Shown piece after piece: positions 34,154-44,300 of a stretch of DNA of 64,000 nt; within the stretch, counting starts at the first letter, position 1; each line of letters opens with the position of its first letter. The DNA comes from Paenibacillus macerans. GTDB lineage: Bacteria > Bacillota > Bacilli > Paenibacillales > Paenibacillaceae. The stretch is from contig NZ_UGSI01000001.1 in assembly GCF_900454495.1 (NCBI RefSeq), forward strand, positions 1,612,001 to 1,676,000, in the 5' to 3' direction. The translations under genes were made by a program, and so were the position numbers. The notes beneath the pieces are model-generated. The model had not been told where the DNA came from. It ran no database searches and worked only from the letters and a program-made list of their open reading frames with translations.

Positions 34154-34732
34154 ATGAACGTGTTAACCGTTGTTTCACACCCGAGAAAAGATTCCTTGAC
34201 CTTTGAGGTAACCGATCGTTTCGTACAAGGTCTCGCCGAGGCTGGCCACGAGTATGAGATATTGGATTTGCACGGGATTGGTTTTGATCCTGTTTTAAAA
34301 GGAGCGGATGAACCCGATTGGTCAGCTGCGGAACAGACCTTTTCCCCTGAAGTGGAAATGGAAATAAGGCGGATGAAGGAGCATGATGCTTTGGCATTTA
34401 TTTTTCCGCTTTGGTGGTGGCATTTGCCGGCTATGCTAAAGGGGTATATTGACCGTGTATGGAACAATGGGTTTGCGTACGGTTCGAACCACCTTCATCA
34501 TCAGCATGTCTTGTGGCTTGGTTTGGCGGGCGTTTCGAAAGAACAGATGCAAAAGCGCAACTATGACAAAATGATTACTCATCTGCTGAATGTGGGAATT
34601 GCAGATTATTGCGGTGTTTCCAATTCCAAGGTTGAATTCTTATATGAGACCCTGGATTCAAATCCCGATCATTACGAAATGCTGCTGGACCAAGCTTATC
34701 GCCTAGGTTTGAATTTTGCCAAGGATCATTGA
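34154..34732 (+). CDS. NAD(P)H-dependent quinone oxidoreductase (MdaB/YwrO-like)
   Basis: A 192-residue flavodoxin-fold enzyme. MNVLTVVSHPRKDSLTFEVT carries the FMN/FAD phosphate-binding loop, HDALAFIFPLWWWHLPAMLK is the conserved flavin-binding PLWWW block, then YIDRVWNNGFAYG. Such enzymes reduce quinones by two electrons and protect against electrophiles. The chosen ATG aligns with the family; a longer frame exists from 34109 but has no ribosome site and adds an unrelated stretch. The adjacent divergent HxlR regulator strongly supports induction by quinones or aldehydes. Confidence 0.88.
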   Translation: MNVLTVVSHPRKDSLTFEVTDRFVQGLAEAGHEYEILDLHGIGFDPVLKGADEPDWSAAEQTFSPEVEMEIRRMKEHDALAFIFPLWWWHLPAMLKGYIDRVWNNGFAYGSNHLHHQHVLWLGLAGVSKEQMQKRNYDKMITHLLNVGIADYCGVSNSKVEFLYETLDSNPDHYEMLLDQAYRLGLNFAKDH

Positions 34733-34868
34733 GCTACTGGACAGTGAAAAGTTCTAACGCTTAAGAAGCTAACCAATCAAGATCAGAATTGCACACTACC
34801 GTCCGAACTCTTCCGGCCAGCAAGGGGCTGTCCAAAGGGGGTGTGTCTTAGTGTCCCTTCCTGCTGCC

Positions 34869-35373
34869 TTTGCATGATTATCCCTTTCGTTCAGGGAGAA
34901 GTGGGCGGGGGTGGAAGCTAGGGTAAGGGTTCAAGAAAAAAGAGCGGCAGAAGTTGCTGCAGATGTGTATGGCAATACCGGTACTTTCCCACCGTCGTCT
35001 GATCGCGGTCCAACCGAATCAGCCCCTTCAACTGTAGCCTGAACGAGAGGCTGGAACGGTGGGGATTAGATGGCTGCGGATCAACTTGATGAGTGGGAGT
35101 TCGCATGAATAGTTTGGGCGTTGTTGCAGATGGAAGGGTTCAGGCTGGAGGAACATCACGCTCTTTTCGTTCCCCCGTCCATGTTTCACTTCTCCGAAAC
35201 CTGTCCTTTAAACCTGAGTCCTTTTCCTCAGACCGTCTCACGATCTCGAATAGATCCACTTCTGCGAACATATTTTTCTTCTGAATACTCTCCTCCCGAA
35301 TATTCTTTCGAGCGGGACTGTTTCTCTTTTGTCTGTTTCTCTGCTGCCTGATCAAACGGGATAATCATGCAAA
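34869..35373. mobile_element. Inverted-repeat element (~505 bp), possibly a relic IS or MITE
   Basis: The ends TTTGCATGATTATCCC..TCAGG are inverted copies of each other (24 of 27 positions identical). The inside holds only short frames that match nothing known, such as LLPLFFLEPLP on the minus strand and LEEHHALFVPPSMFHFSET on the plus strand. No target-site duplication was recognised. It is the main content of the 34.73-35.47 kb gap. Confidence 0.5.
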
Positions 35374-35374
35374 A

Positions 35375-35440
35375 GAACCCTCACCGACTTTAGGGCCGAA
35401 GGTCCGGCCCCGCCCCGGTTAGTCGGCGAGGGTTGTCCGC
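35375..35440. repeat. Cassette-type repeat, hairpin core
   Basis: AACCCTCACCGACT pairs with AGTCGGCGAGGGTT around GGGCCGAAGGTCCGGCCC. It is followed by GTTGTCCGCTGAATTCA, similar to GTTGTTCGCCTGAATTCA in the copy at 60400. It lies ~35 bases from the stop of the minus-strand phosphoglucomutase. Confidence 0.55.
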
Positions 35441-35474
35441 TGAATTCAATGGCTCCGATGCGTAAAAACACCCT

Positions 35475-36125
35475 TCACTTCAATTCGCCAATGATTTTTT
35501 CAATGGTAACTAAGCAAAATCCGTCTAAATGCATATCTGCCATAGGCAGGTCTTTTTCCGCACCAATCCCAACCGCTAACATATTGGCATGATGAGCCGC
35601 TTCTATTCCCGATACGGAGTCTTCAAACACAATACATTCTTCGTTTTTCAATCCCAATTCATTTGCCCCTTTGATAAATACTTCCGGATTCGGCTTGGCT
35701 GCCGAAACTGTTTTTCCATCAACGATGACATCAAAGTAATCTTTCAAATTAGTCAGAGTCAAAATACTTTGAGCATTTTGACTCGCAGAACCCAAGGCTA
35801 TCCGGTAGCCCTTATTCTTGGCATCAGTCAGAAAAGGTTTTACGCCCGGCAATATTTCATCCTCTGTCATTTTGTTAATATAGTCCAAATATATTTGATT
35901 CTTTTTTTCGCAATATTCTTCTTGTTCTGCCTCCGACATCGTTCTGCCGCCCAGCTCTAAAATAATTTGAAAAGAACGTGCTCTACTAACTCCCTTTAAC
36001 CGTTCATTATCTTGAAGAGTGAATTCAATACTCAACTCATCCGCGATTTGCTTCCAGGCATAATAATGATATTTCGCCGTATCCACAATAACCCCATCCA
36101 AATCAAATAATAGACCTTTTATCAT
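35475..36125 (-). CDS. pgmB: Beta-phosphoglucomutase
   Basis: A 216-residue HAD-superfamily enzyme: MIKGLLFDLDGVIVDTAKYH with nucleophile Asp8 and acid/base Asp10, a cap domain with LKGVSRARSFQIILELGGR, then LGSASQN (motif II), VSAAKPNPEVF (motif III Lys) and VFEDSVSGIEAAH (motif IV). TAKYHYYAWK with SRARSF is specific for beta-PgmB, which interconverts beta-glucose 1-phosphate and glucose 6-phosphate. It directly follows a GH3 hydrolase (gap 2 bases) in a PTS operon, so it handles beta-glucose 1-phosphate arising from a phosphorylated disaccharide. Confidence 0.92.
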   Translation of the reverse strand: MIKGLLFDLDGVIVDTAKYHYYAWKQIADELSIEFTLQDNERLKGVSRARSFQIILELGGRTMSEAEQEEYCEKKNQIYLDYINKMTEDEILPGVKPFLTDAKNKGYRIALGSASQNAQSILTLTNLKDYFDVIVDGKTVSAAKPNPEVFIKGANELGLKNEECIVFEDSVSGIEAAHHANMLAVGIGAEKDLPMADMHLDGFCLVTIEKIIGELK

Positions 36126-36127
36126 AA

Positions 36128-37825
36128 TTACCTCGCATCCCAGTATCCACAGTAGGGATCAATTGGGTTAATTCCTTTAAATGGACTTTTGCCTATAATT
36201 TTTTCTACCAATACTTTAGGATTGAATTCATTTGCCGTGTAAGCATTAATATATGTTTTAATCATAGGCACATCTTGTAAATGATAGGGGTTAGCTATGG
36301 AAATAAAAACGGTAGGCACTTCATTTACAAACCAAGGAGCGTCCAGCCCCATAGGTGCCTTCCAATTAATGCGTACAGTGGTTTGGTTGCTAGCCGTTTT
36401 GATGTTGGCAAAATAGAAAACCACATCGTATTTCTCGCGGATTTCGCTGCTTGCTGCCGTTAGAAATAATTCTTTATGCTCCTGCTCGTCAAATTTCTCT
36501 ACTTCAAATCCTGCCGCCTTCAGTTCTTCCATGAACATGCCGCTCACAGCAGGCTTACCGCTTGCACTTACCAAATCGCCCAGCACGATGACTAAAGCTC
36601 TTTTGTACTTTTGAACATCCAATGGAATAAGGCCTTGCTTGTTTTTGACTAAGGTAATGGATTGGTCGGACAACTCATAAGCCCATTTCTTATGCTCTTC
36701 GCATTTAAGAATACGGAGGCCTTCTTTAGGCGGCATTAGCGTATTGGTTTCCTTTTTCGTATGAAGCTTCAAGGATGCTTTGGTAGCCAAGATCCGGGCA
36801 ACTGCCTCATCCAGTCTTTCTCTGGATATTATCCCATTCTTAACGCCGCTTATGGCTGCTTCATAATCTTCTTCCAGATTTCGTGCAAATAGAATCATGT
36901 CACAACCCGAGGCGATGGCTTTAGGAATCAAATCCACTCTCCGTCCTTGAGCAGCAAATCCTACCATAGAAGTTGCATCCGTAACAATCATTCCATTAAA
37001 GTTCAGTTTATCTCTCAATATCCCTTGCAGTAATTCCGGCGATAATGATGCCGGCATTATATCTTCATCCTTAATTTCAGGTGAAATATATCGGGTTAGA
37101 GCAGGTTGAAGAATATGTCCGGCCATAACGGTTTTGGCACCGCCCTCAATCATCCCTTTGTATACCATTCCGAAAGTATCGTTCCATTCTTCAACGGATA
37201 GCGAATTCACTGAAGCAACAAGATGCTGGTCCCTGTCGTCAACTCCATCACCGGGAAAGTGTTTGATGGATACGGCGACATCATTCTCATGACAACCCCT
37301 CATATAAGCTTCCGCCATTGCCAGTACTCTGTTTTCGTCGGATCCAAAGGTTCTAACATTTGTAATCGGATTTGAATGATTCATATCAATGTCAATTACA
37401 GGAGCGAAAGACCAGTTACAGCCTACTGCGCTTCCCTCCCGCCCGGCAATCACGCCAAGCCGGTATGCATTATCTACATTATTGCTTGCAGCTACCTGTA
37501 TCTGTCTGCCATAGAATGTACCCTCGTTGCCGATACCGTCGCCCCCGGATTCCAAATTGGCGGCCAAAAGCATAGGAATGGCACTTGTATCCTGTATGAA
37601 TTTATGAATCCCATATATCTTTTCACTTTCACTTGGACGATACATCATTCCACCCGGATTATATTTCCGGATAATCTCCTCAAGGACTCCAAAATCATCC
37701 GAATCACCATGCAGACAGAACAGTTGGCCGATTTTTTCTTCTTCGCTCATCTGTTGCATAGTACGTTCAACCCACTCGATATCCTGATCCGACAAGAAAA
37801 ACGGATTCTCTTTATATTTAATCAA
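36128..37825 (-). CDS. Glycoside hydrolase family 3
   Basis: The protein has 565 residues. The N-terminal TIM-barrel domain includes IGQLFCLHG, NITNVRTFGSDENRVLAMAE and VSIKHFPGDGVDDRDQHL. The nucleophile lies in GMIVTDATSMVGF (Asp near 282). A C-terminal alpha/beta domain follows (VIVLGDLVSASGKPAV; VVFYFANIKTAS). The KHFPGDGxxxxDxH segment is like the N-acetylglucosaminidase/phosphorylase branch of GH3, where a His-Asp dyad acts as acid-base. No signal peptide is seen, so it acts in the cytoplasm on sugars imported by the adjacent PTS permease. With PgmB next door, a phosphorolytic reaction producing sugar 1-phosphate is possible. Confidence 0.88.
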   Translation of the reverse strand: MIKYKENPFFLSDQDIEWVERTMQQMSEEEKIGQLFCLHGDSDDFGVLEEIIRKYNPGGMMYRPSESEKIYGIHKFIQDTSAIPMLLAANLESGGDGIGNEGTFYGRQIQVAASNNVDNAYRLGVIAGREGSAVGCNWSFAPVIDIDMNHSNPITNVRTFGSDENRVLAMAEAYMRGCHENDVAVSIKHFPGDGVDDRDQHLVASVNSLSVEEWNDTFGMVYKGMIEGGAKTVMAGHILQPALTRYISPEIKDEDIMPASLSPELLQGILRDKLNFNGMIVTDATSMVGFAAQGRRVDLIPKAIASGCDMILFARNLEEDYEAAISGVKNGIISRERLDEAVARILATKASLKLHTKKETNTLMPPKEGLRILKCEEHKKWAYELSDQSITLVKNKQGLIPLDVQKYKRALVIVLGDLVSASGKPAVSGMFMEELKAAGFEVEKFDEQEHKELFLTAASSEIREKYDVVFYFANIKTASNQTTVRINWKAPMGLDAPWFVNEVPTVFISIANPYHLQDVPMIKTYINAYTANEFNPKVLVEKIIGKSPFKGINPIDPYCGYWDAR

Positions 37826-37841
37826 TGTGATCTTCTCCTAT

Positions 37842-39799
37842 TTAATATTTATTAAGCGTAATAATGATGTCGCCTGTGCCAACCAGCGCCTGGTCAGTTA
37901 CCGCAAATTGCTCATAATCATTATTGTTGGTGACAATGAAAGGAGTAAGCGTTGAATATCCGGCATTTATGATAGAATCAATCTCAAATTCACCTAACAG
38001 CTGACCTTTTTTAATCGCATCGCCTTGTTTGACGTGAACTTTGAAATACTTTCCTTTTAACTTCACCGTATCTTTTCCAACATGGATTAATAATTCAAGG
38101 CCACTGTCCGTCGTAATTCCCATGGCATGGCCTGTAGGATATAGACTAGTTAATATACCATCCGCCGGAGCTACAATTTTCCCTTCGGTTGGTTCAATGG
38201 CGATTCCATTCCCCATATAACCTTGGGAGAAAGCTTCATCTTTCACTTCAGAGAGCGGTACAATTCTTCCAGCGATCGGACTTCCTAACGCGATCGGACT
38301 ATCCGATGCCGGCATTTGAGTTGATCCTAGAGGACTGGCCAATTCGGCATTTGTAGGGTTGAGATCAACACCTGCCGTTACTGTTGACGCTTCGGCTTTA
38401 TCCTTGAAAAAGATCAGAGTTAGAATAAAGGCCAAGACCATGGCAACCGCCATTGCAATCCCTACCATCAGAATATCGTGTAATGCATTGCCATTGGGAT
38501 TGACATAAGTCGGGAAAGCAAAGATGCCTTGTCCGCCCATATTGTAGAACTTTACTCCAAGGAACATCGCTAAACCGCCGCCAACCGCGGATGTAATGCA
38601 GCTGATAATGAAGGGAGTCTTGAGCGGTAAAGTAACACCATAAATAGCCGGTTCCGTGATGCCGAATAGACTCGAAAAAATGCCGAAAATGAAGTTGTCT
38701 TCAACTTCTTATTTTTGGTTCTAATCATAATGGCTAACAGAATAGCTACCTGAGTAAAGGAAGCAGTAGCTGTAGCTGCAAAGATCGTGTCATATTTCAA
38801 TGTGGCCAAATTATTGATTACAATCGGTATAAGCCCTTGATGGATGCCGAACATTACAAAAACTTGCCAGAATCCGCCGACAAACGCCCCGAAGACAATT
38901 GGACTAAGCTGATAAAGTGTTGAGACCAGCATGCCGATTAAACCCGAGATCCATGTTGCGACAGGTCCAATCACCATAAAGGTAATCGGGACTGCGATTA
39001 TCAACGTTAACAGAGGAACACCAAATGATTTGATTACATTCGGAACAACCTTTTTAGAGAATCGCTCTACCTTTGAAGCAAACCAAACGGCCAAAATAAC
39101 CGGAATAACTGTGGAGGTATAGTTATTTAAAATAACTGGAATTTTTAAGAATGTTAAATACACGTTTGACTCTAAAGCAGTACCACTAAACAATACATTG
39201 ATAGCATCACCGTTCATAAGAGCAATAAGCGTAGGGTAAATCATGCTGGTTCCGATCGCAAGGCCTATAAATTCATTAACTTTGAATTTTTTGGCGGCTG
39301 TGTAACCTATAAAAATCGGGAAGAAGTAAAAGATACAATCTCCAACGGCAGACAATATAATATAGGTTCCATCTGTAGCGGATAAAACTCCGAATGTTGA
39401 AAGCAGTATCAATACACCCTTGATTATACCGCAGGCACACAGCAATCCAATGACAGGAACGAAGATTCCGGAGATTGTACTTACAAAAGCATTAAACAGT
39501 CCTTTTTTTCCCTGTTTACCGGTTTCCTCATCATCTGCTTGCTTGTCAAAGTGTCCCTTCTCAACTAATCCCTGATACGCTTGTCCCACATGATTTCCAA
39601 TAATCACTTGATACTGTCCGCCACTACTGATAACGTTTACAATTCCGTCAGTATTTTTCAACATCTCTGTATTGGCTTTACTCTCGTCCTTGAGTTCAAA
39701 TCTCAGTCTTGTCATGCAATGTTCAACTGAGTCTACATTCTCCTTCCCTCCGACATTTTGAATAATGATTCTTGCTAAGCCATCATACTTGCTAGCCAT
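37842..39799 (-). pseudogene. PTS beta-glucoside-type IIBCA permease, frameshifted
   Basis: The ATG after TAGGAGGAGTGGAA starts IIB: MASKYDGLARIIIQNVGGKE, phosphorylated Cys in VEHCMTRLRFELKD. The IIC membrane domain follows with ~10 helices to ILLAIMIRTKNKKLKTTS. There the frame is lost near 38700; the shifted frame continues FGIFSSLFGITEPAIYGVTL and the IIA domain with LLIHVGKDTVKLKGKYFK. Joined, it would be ~650 residues, the normal size. A single small indel in a T/A-rich stretch explains it. If real, IIA and most of the loop after helix 8 are disconnected. The final ~40 codons before the stop are out-of-frame garbage. Confidence 0.85.
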
Positions 39800-39912
39800 T
39801 TCCACTCCTCCTAAAACGATTACTACCTGTGCACAAGTTAATGATAACGTATATTTTTTTGATAAGAATTTCTTTATTTGATTCAATTATAGGCAAAAAT
39901 TGATTTCTAAAG

Positions 39913-39950
39913 CCAAAAGACAGACTGCTATCATGCAGACTGTCTTTTGG
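39913..39950 (-). terminator. Terminator of AraC gene
   Basis: CCAAAAGACAG(T)CTGC / GCAG(T)CTGTCTTTTGG forms a ~15-bp stem two bases after the AraC stop codon on the minus strand, with a moderately T-rich tail. Confidence 0.7.
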
Positions 39951-39951
39951 T

Positions 39952-40815
39952 TTACTTGGCACTATTCATTTTTCTGAATTTGGCAGGGGTCACTTCGAAA
40001 TTTTTTTTGAAGTCTCTTATAAAGGATTTCGCATCAGGCGCACCAATCTCCAACGCGATATCCGTAATCGTCTTATCCGTATCCATCAAAAATCGCTTGC
40101 CTGCGTTCAACCGCAATTTCACAATGTAAGTTTTGAAATTTACACCCATGTACTTTTTGAAGCTTCGCGAAAAATATTCAGGATTATAACCAAATAGATT
40201 GGAAACATCTTGTAATAGTAGATTATCCGTATAGTGTTCATTTAGATAAGTTATTATTTCCTTGTACCTTTTTTCATACTTTTGAGTCCTTGCGTCTATA
40301 ACCTTGCTCTTTTCCTTCCTGAAAAATTTCATCAGCAGATAGAGTAATTCATACATAACACTTCTAATTTGCAGATTGTACCATTCATCATTTCCGTAAT
40401 AATTCTCTTGCATCCGCAGCATCATTTCCATCAAGTCCTTGTAGGCCGGGTGATTCTTATCAAGTTCAAAATATATATTATCAATATCACGAAAAGTCTC
40501 TTTCAAAAATCTATACGAAATTAAAATCGAGCAGCCTCCTTGTTTCCTGCCTATAAAATCATAAAATTCGTGCGGTTCTTCACTATTGATGATAACAATA
40601 TCGCCAGTCTTCATTTTTAGGGTTGTGCCGTTCTTCCATAACACAAAATTGCCGTTATACATTAGAACAATTTCCAGACTTCTGTGCCAGTGCTTCTCTA
40701 TATGTATATTGGTATACCCTGCCTCCCTTATGATATCCTGATGTGGTACAACCTTTACCGGGTAGTTCTTGGACATTTTATTTACTTCATAATAACCTCT
40801 ATCCATTTCGGCCAT
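39952..40815 (-). CDS. AraC family regulator of the beta-glucoside operon
   Basis: A 287-residue regulator. The cupin part has IHIEKHWHRSLEIVLMYNGN and IVIINSEEPHEFYDF. The C-terminal double helix-turn-helix (about 185-285) has DVSNLFGYNPEYFSRSFKKY and IALEIGAPDAKSFIRDFKKN, and ends in VTPAKFRKM. AGAGGAGAG precedes the ATG. It is encoded directly upstream of the PTS permease on the same strand, separated by a terminator, just as in the dehydrogenase operon near 5 kb, and is the likely activator of PTS-GH3-pgmB in response to sugar. Confidence 0.9.
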   Translation of the reverse strand: MAEMDRGYYEVNKMSKNYPVKVVPHQDIIREAGYTNIHIEKHWHRSLEIVLMYNGNFVLWKNGTTLKMKTGDIVIINSEEPHEFYDFIGRKQGGCSILISYRFLKETFRDIDNIYFELDKNHPAYKDLMEMMLRMQENYYGNDEWYNLQIRSVMYELLYLLMKFFRKEKSKVIDARTQKYEKRYKEIITYLNEHYTDNLLLQDVSNLFGYNPEYFSRSFKKYMGVNFKTYIVKLRLNAGKRFLMDTDKTITDIALEIGAPDAKSFIRDFKKNFEVTPAKFRKMNSAK

Positions 40816-40938
40816 GACTCTCCTCTGATATGTGTTAACCTTAACCCAGTGTCTCCCGCGGATACTTTAATGTTGATTCCCTAATTATATGTTATTTAAA
40901 CATCTATAGATTCAATACACAAGATGAGTTGTCCTAAC

Positions 40939-41000
40939 CTTTTTCGGGACAATCCACCAACCGGCATTCTGCTGTAAATCCGTGGAAAAGATTTTCAAAC
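40939..41000 (-). pseudogene. Fragment of a paralogue of the 33 kb lipoprotein
   Basis: About 60 bases match 33139-33200 with few differences; the minus-strand frame reads STDLQQNAGWWIVPKK against STDLPKNAGWWIIPKD in the intact gene. Nothing else of the gene remains on either side. Confidence 0.6.
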
Positions 41001-41035
41001 TTTCTTTCGCAAGGACAACACTGTCAGGTTAAACT

Positions 41036-41366
41036 CGCGGATTGAAAATCAGGAGCTGTATGTTTAGGAGGTGGCCGTGATCCTGGGTTCTGATAGTGAG
41101 AAGGAAGTCACCCGAGAACTTGTTCGTTCTAGGGACGACATTTTCATTTACTACATGGGTAAAGAAAAGATCGAAATTCGATCAAACAGTATAGTGATGG
41201 GCTTTTATTCACGTCATTGGAGGTTTTCTTTAGGGGAAACTCCCGTGTCATTGACAATATAGTCATTGACACGGGAGCTACACTAATGATTATTTCACGT
41301 AATATTGTTGAGGCGATCGGTATTTTGACGGAACTTGAGGACTATGTACATTCCTTTTATCAGAGT
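41036..41366 (+). pseudogene. Decayed partner + retropepsin module (third copy)
   Basis: The first part reads RIENQELYV, stop, EVAVILGSDSEKEVTRELVR, SRDDIFIYYMGKEKIEIRSN, the C-terminal half of the ~80-aa partner protein at 58980-59219. In a second frame follows GLLFTSLEVFFRGNSRVIDN, IVIDTGATLMIISRNIVEAI, GILTELEDYVHS, the first half of the retropepsin at 58585-58965, with the active-site DTG. The homology ends within a few bases of the stop codon of the opposite 1434-residue gene, so the arrival or rearrangement of the R-M locus probably cut it. An in-frame stop in the partner confirms decay. Confidence 0.7.
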
Positions 41367-41369
41367 ATA

Positions 41370-44300
41370 TCACTCATTAAGGACGACATACTCATCTTCA
41401 AATCTGAAGGGGGCATTTCCTTCTTCCATCATTTTCAACGTCGCATATAGAAATTTCCCGTCTTTTGAATACCTTAATTCCGCCAATTTACGGTACAATT
41501 CAGTTGCCAAGGCCTTGCCGTTGAAGAATGACTTCAGGATATAAGCCACGAAATCAGCTTCCGTCTGGATTTGACTTTGCTCTTTCGCCAGAATTATTGC
41601 ATCATATGAACCGGTCAGACGCACCTTGTCGCTTTTTTTGAGTAAATCAATGAGCAAATCTTCACTCCAAGACAGCCCATTAAGCAGCTCAGGAAGTTTT
41701 TCTTGCAGCAGCAGCTGTTCTGCCAAAATAAACGGTTTACCGTTTGCGGATGCGGTTATTAAATTGAGGTTGGCCCAGTCAACAAGTGCGTTCTCTTTTT
41801 CCGGCGTCCAGCCAATAGTGTCTCTATGGACGTATTCACCATATTGACCGCGGGTATAGTAAATAATGCTTCTGGAATTGGACAGTACCAGATCTAGGGT
41901 ACTCTCACGGGCGCCAAGTTCTTCCGTCAGCCACTGCCATAGCTGCTCCCTCGGCACAAGGGTGCCTTGTTCAAGTACATATTGTTCCGTCAAAGCCTGG
42001 AGGTTCAGGTCTCCCCATTCCTGTCCAGCAAGGGCAACAAGCGGATACCGGGCAAAAATAAATCTCTCATCCGCTTCGAGCTGCAGGAGGTCATATAATG
42101 TATAAGTGGATTCGATACCGAATGAACGGCAATAATCCCGCATTTCATCAAATAGACGACCAATATGAACAACAGCGCTTCCTGAAATCAAATTTTGCAG
42201 CTTTGTAAACAGGGGTTGAAATTCAGATTCTCCCAATGGGTAAAACTCTTTCAAACCAATGATACCGAAATCCGCTCGAACAAAATCCGGATCCGATGCT
42301 AAATTAAAGTCAACAGTAAAATACTTCCACCCACGACGGGATACAAATTCTTCTTTCAACTGCTCTCTTGAAACAGGCTGATTGATTTCTCGAATATAGC
42401 TTTTGATCATTTCCGCATTATTCAGCTGGAATCCGTCGCTTTCATGCCAAATATGAGGAAACTTTCTTAGTTGAAGCGCTGACGAGCCATATTTTCGCAG
42501 CATTGCATACAGTGCGTATTCATTGGGAATACGTGCCGCCTGCAAGACGTCTTCATATTTTTCAAAGATGTGGCCCACCGAAATCGGACTCCGCTGCACA
42601 AGAAGCGCTTCAACAGCGGACGAGATTTCCTGTATTAGACCGATGTCGGGTGTCACAAAAGACTGATGAATATATGTGCCTCTTCCCCATAAATAAGCGA
42701 TATCTGAAAATTCGTCCCGGGTAAGTACTGAGTAAATCTCTCGTTCTTTCTCAAATTCCCCGGGCCAAATCGTTTCCGCAGCCTGTAGAAGTTCATCAGC
42801 TTTCTTATAGACTTCAACACCATCCGGATATCTGCGCAGCAGCACCTCCACCATATCCGCCTTTGTGCTGCCGCTCAGCATGACAAAATTTTCAAGAACC
42901 GGAGTGATGAAATGCTCCGCCAGACGCATAAGCAATGGAGGCGGAACTTGGTATTGTACGGATAACTCGTCTATTTTGGAACGATACTCATGCTCCGCTA
43001 CCAGTACACCTTTGTACAGACTCTTCAAATCCTGTCTCAACTGCCGTTGTAAAGTTTCCAGTTCACTCCGGAATTTCTTGCTCCACCAGCCGTAGGCATC
43101 TAGATAGGTAAAACCTTCTGCATCCAAAATATCGACGATCAGATCATGCTCAAACGATCCCTTAATATCCATTGGAAAGTAGAAAAACCCGCACCCTGCT
43201 GCAAAAGCCTCCTTCAGCGCCCGCGCGACCTGAAGAAGATCTTTCTTTAATTTTTCATGCTGTTTGAGCACGATTTGGCGGATTCGTTCACGAGTCAGGC
43301 CAAATTGCTGACCCGTTTCTTCAAGCGTAGCTTTGCGGCCGGATTTTTGACTATTCCAGCGAAATTTGAGAATTTCCAGGTTGCGTACTGTGCCTCGTTT
43401 GGAGTCCTGACCGGCCAACCAGAGCTGCCAAGATTGCAATGTCTCATGAATGGCCTGCGTCATCCGTTCCTCCATGCTTAATCGGCTCCATGTCTGTTCC
43501 CGCTCCCGTTGCAGCCTCAATTTATTCAGTATCTCGCATAGCTGATCGTAAAATTTCGCAACGGCGGGCCCCCTGACCCCCGGATAGCTAAGAAGCTGCT
43601 CCAATCGTGAAGGCAGCTGCCCTACAGTTCGGATGCCGGAAGCATTAAGTCGTGAGATAAACTTGAGCTTATCGTTGACAAATGCCTCTTCCAAGGACAT
43701 TTCCATATCCGCATCGCTTACGTTAAAACTTTTAGTTTGCCATTTAATGCTGCCTGCGGTCCTAACCGGTTCGTGCGTTGCGGGGAGTGCCTCAACAGCT
43801 ACAGATCTAATGGTTCCCTCAACAGCAAAATCTTTCAGCTGCTCAAAAAACTTCATCACAGCCGTAGTGCCTACACCTTTAATTTTTGTTGGTAAAACGG
43901 ACAGCGCCTCCGGAAGCTCTCCAATGGCGGTGATGTGCCACTGCTCCTGAATGCCGCGCAGCAGGGCATTGCAACCCTGAAATTGCAGATCAGCAATCCT
44001 CATTTCACGAAAATGATCCGGAAGTACGAGCTCTTGCCCATTTACTCTAAATAACAATAAATTCTGCTTATCGGATGGGTCATTTTCTTCGTCTACCTCA
44101 TCCTTACCGGCTGGTTGCTCCACACGCTTGATTCCCTCAAGCCGGGCGACGGTTTCTTCATGCCTGCCGCGAAGAAGCCAGGCCAGCGACGACACCGGAA
44201 TACCGCTAAGCTGATAAGACTTTATAATCCCAAACCGCTGAAGCAGCCGGCATACATCCGGGGTAAGCAGCAGATCCAATAAGATACCTTCCTGCAGTTC

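Noticed and set aside
34918..35106. 62-codon minus-strand frame inside the inverted-repeat element as a transposase
   Set aside because: Too short and without DDE or HTH motifs; not called as a gene.
39830..39870. Possible cre box upstream of the PTS permease (TGATAACGTATATT)
   Set aside because: Too many deviations from the cre consensus to report as a site.
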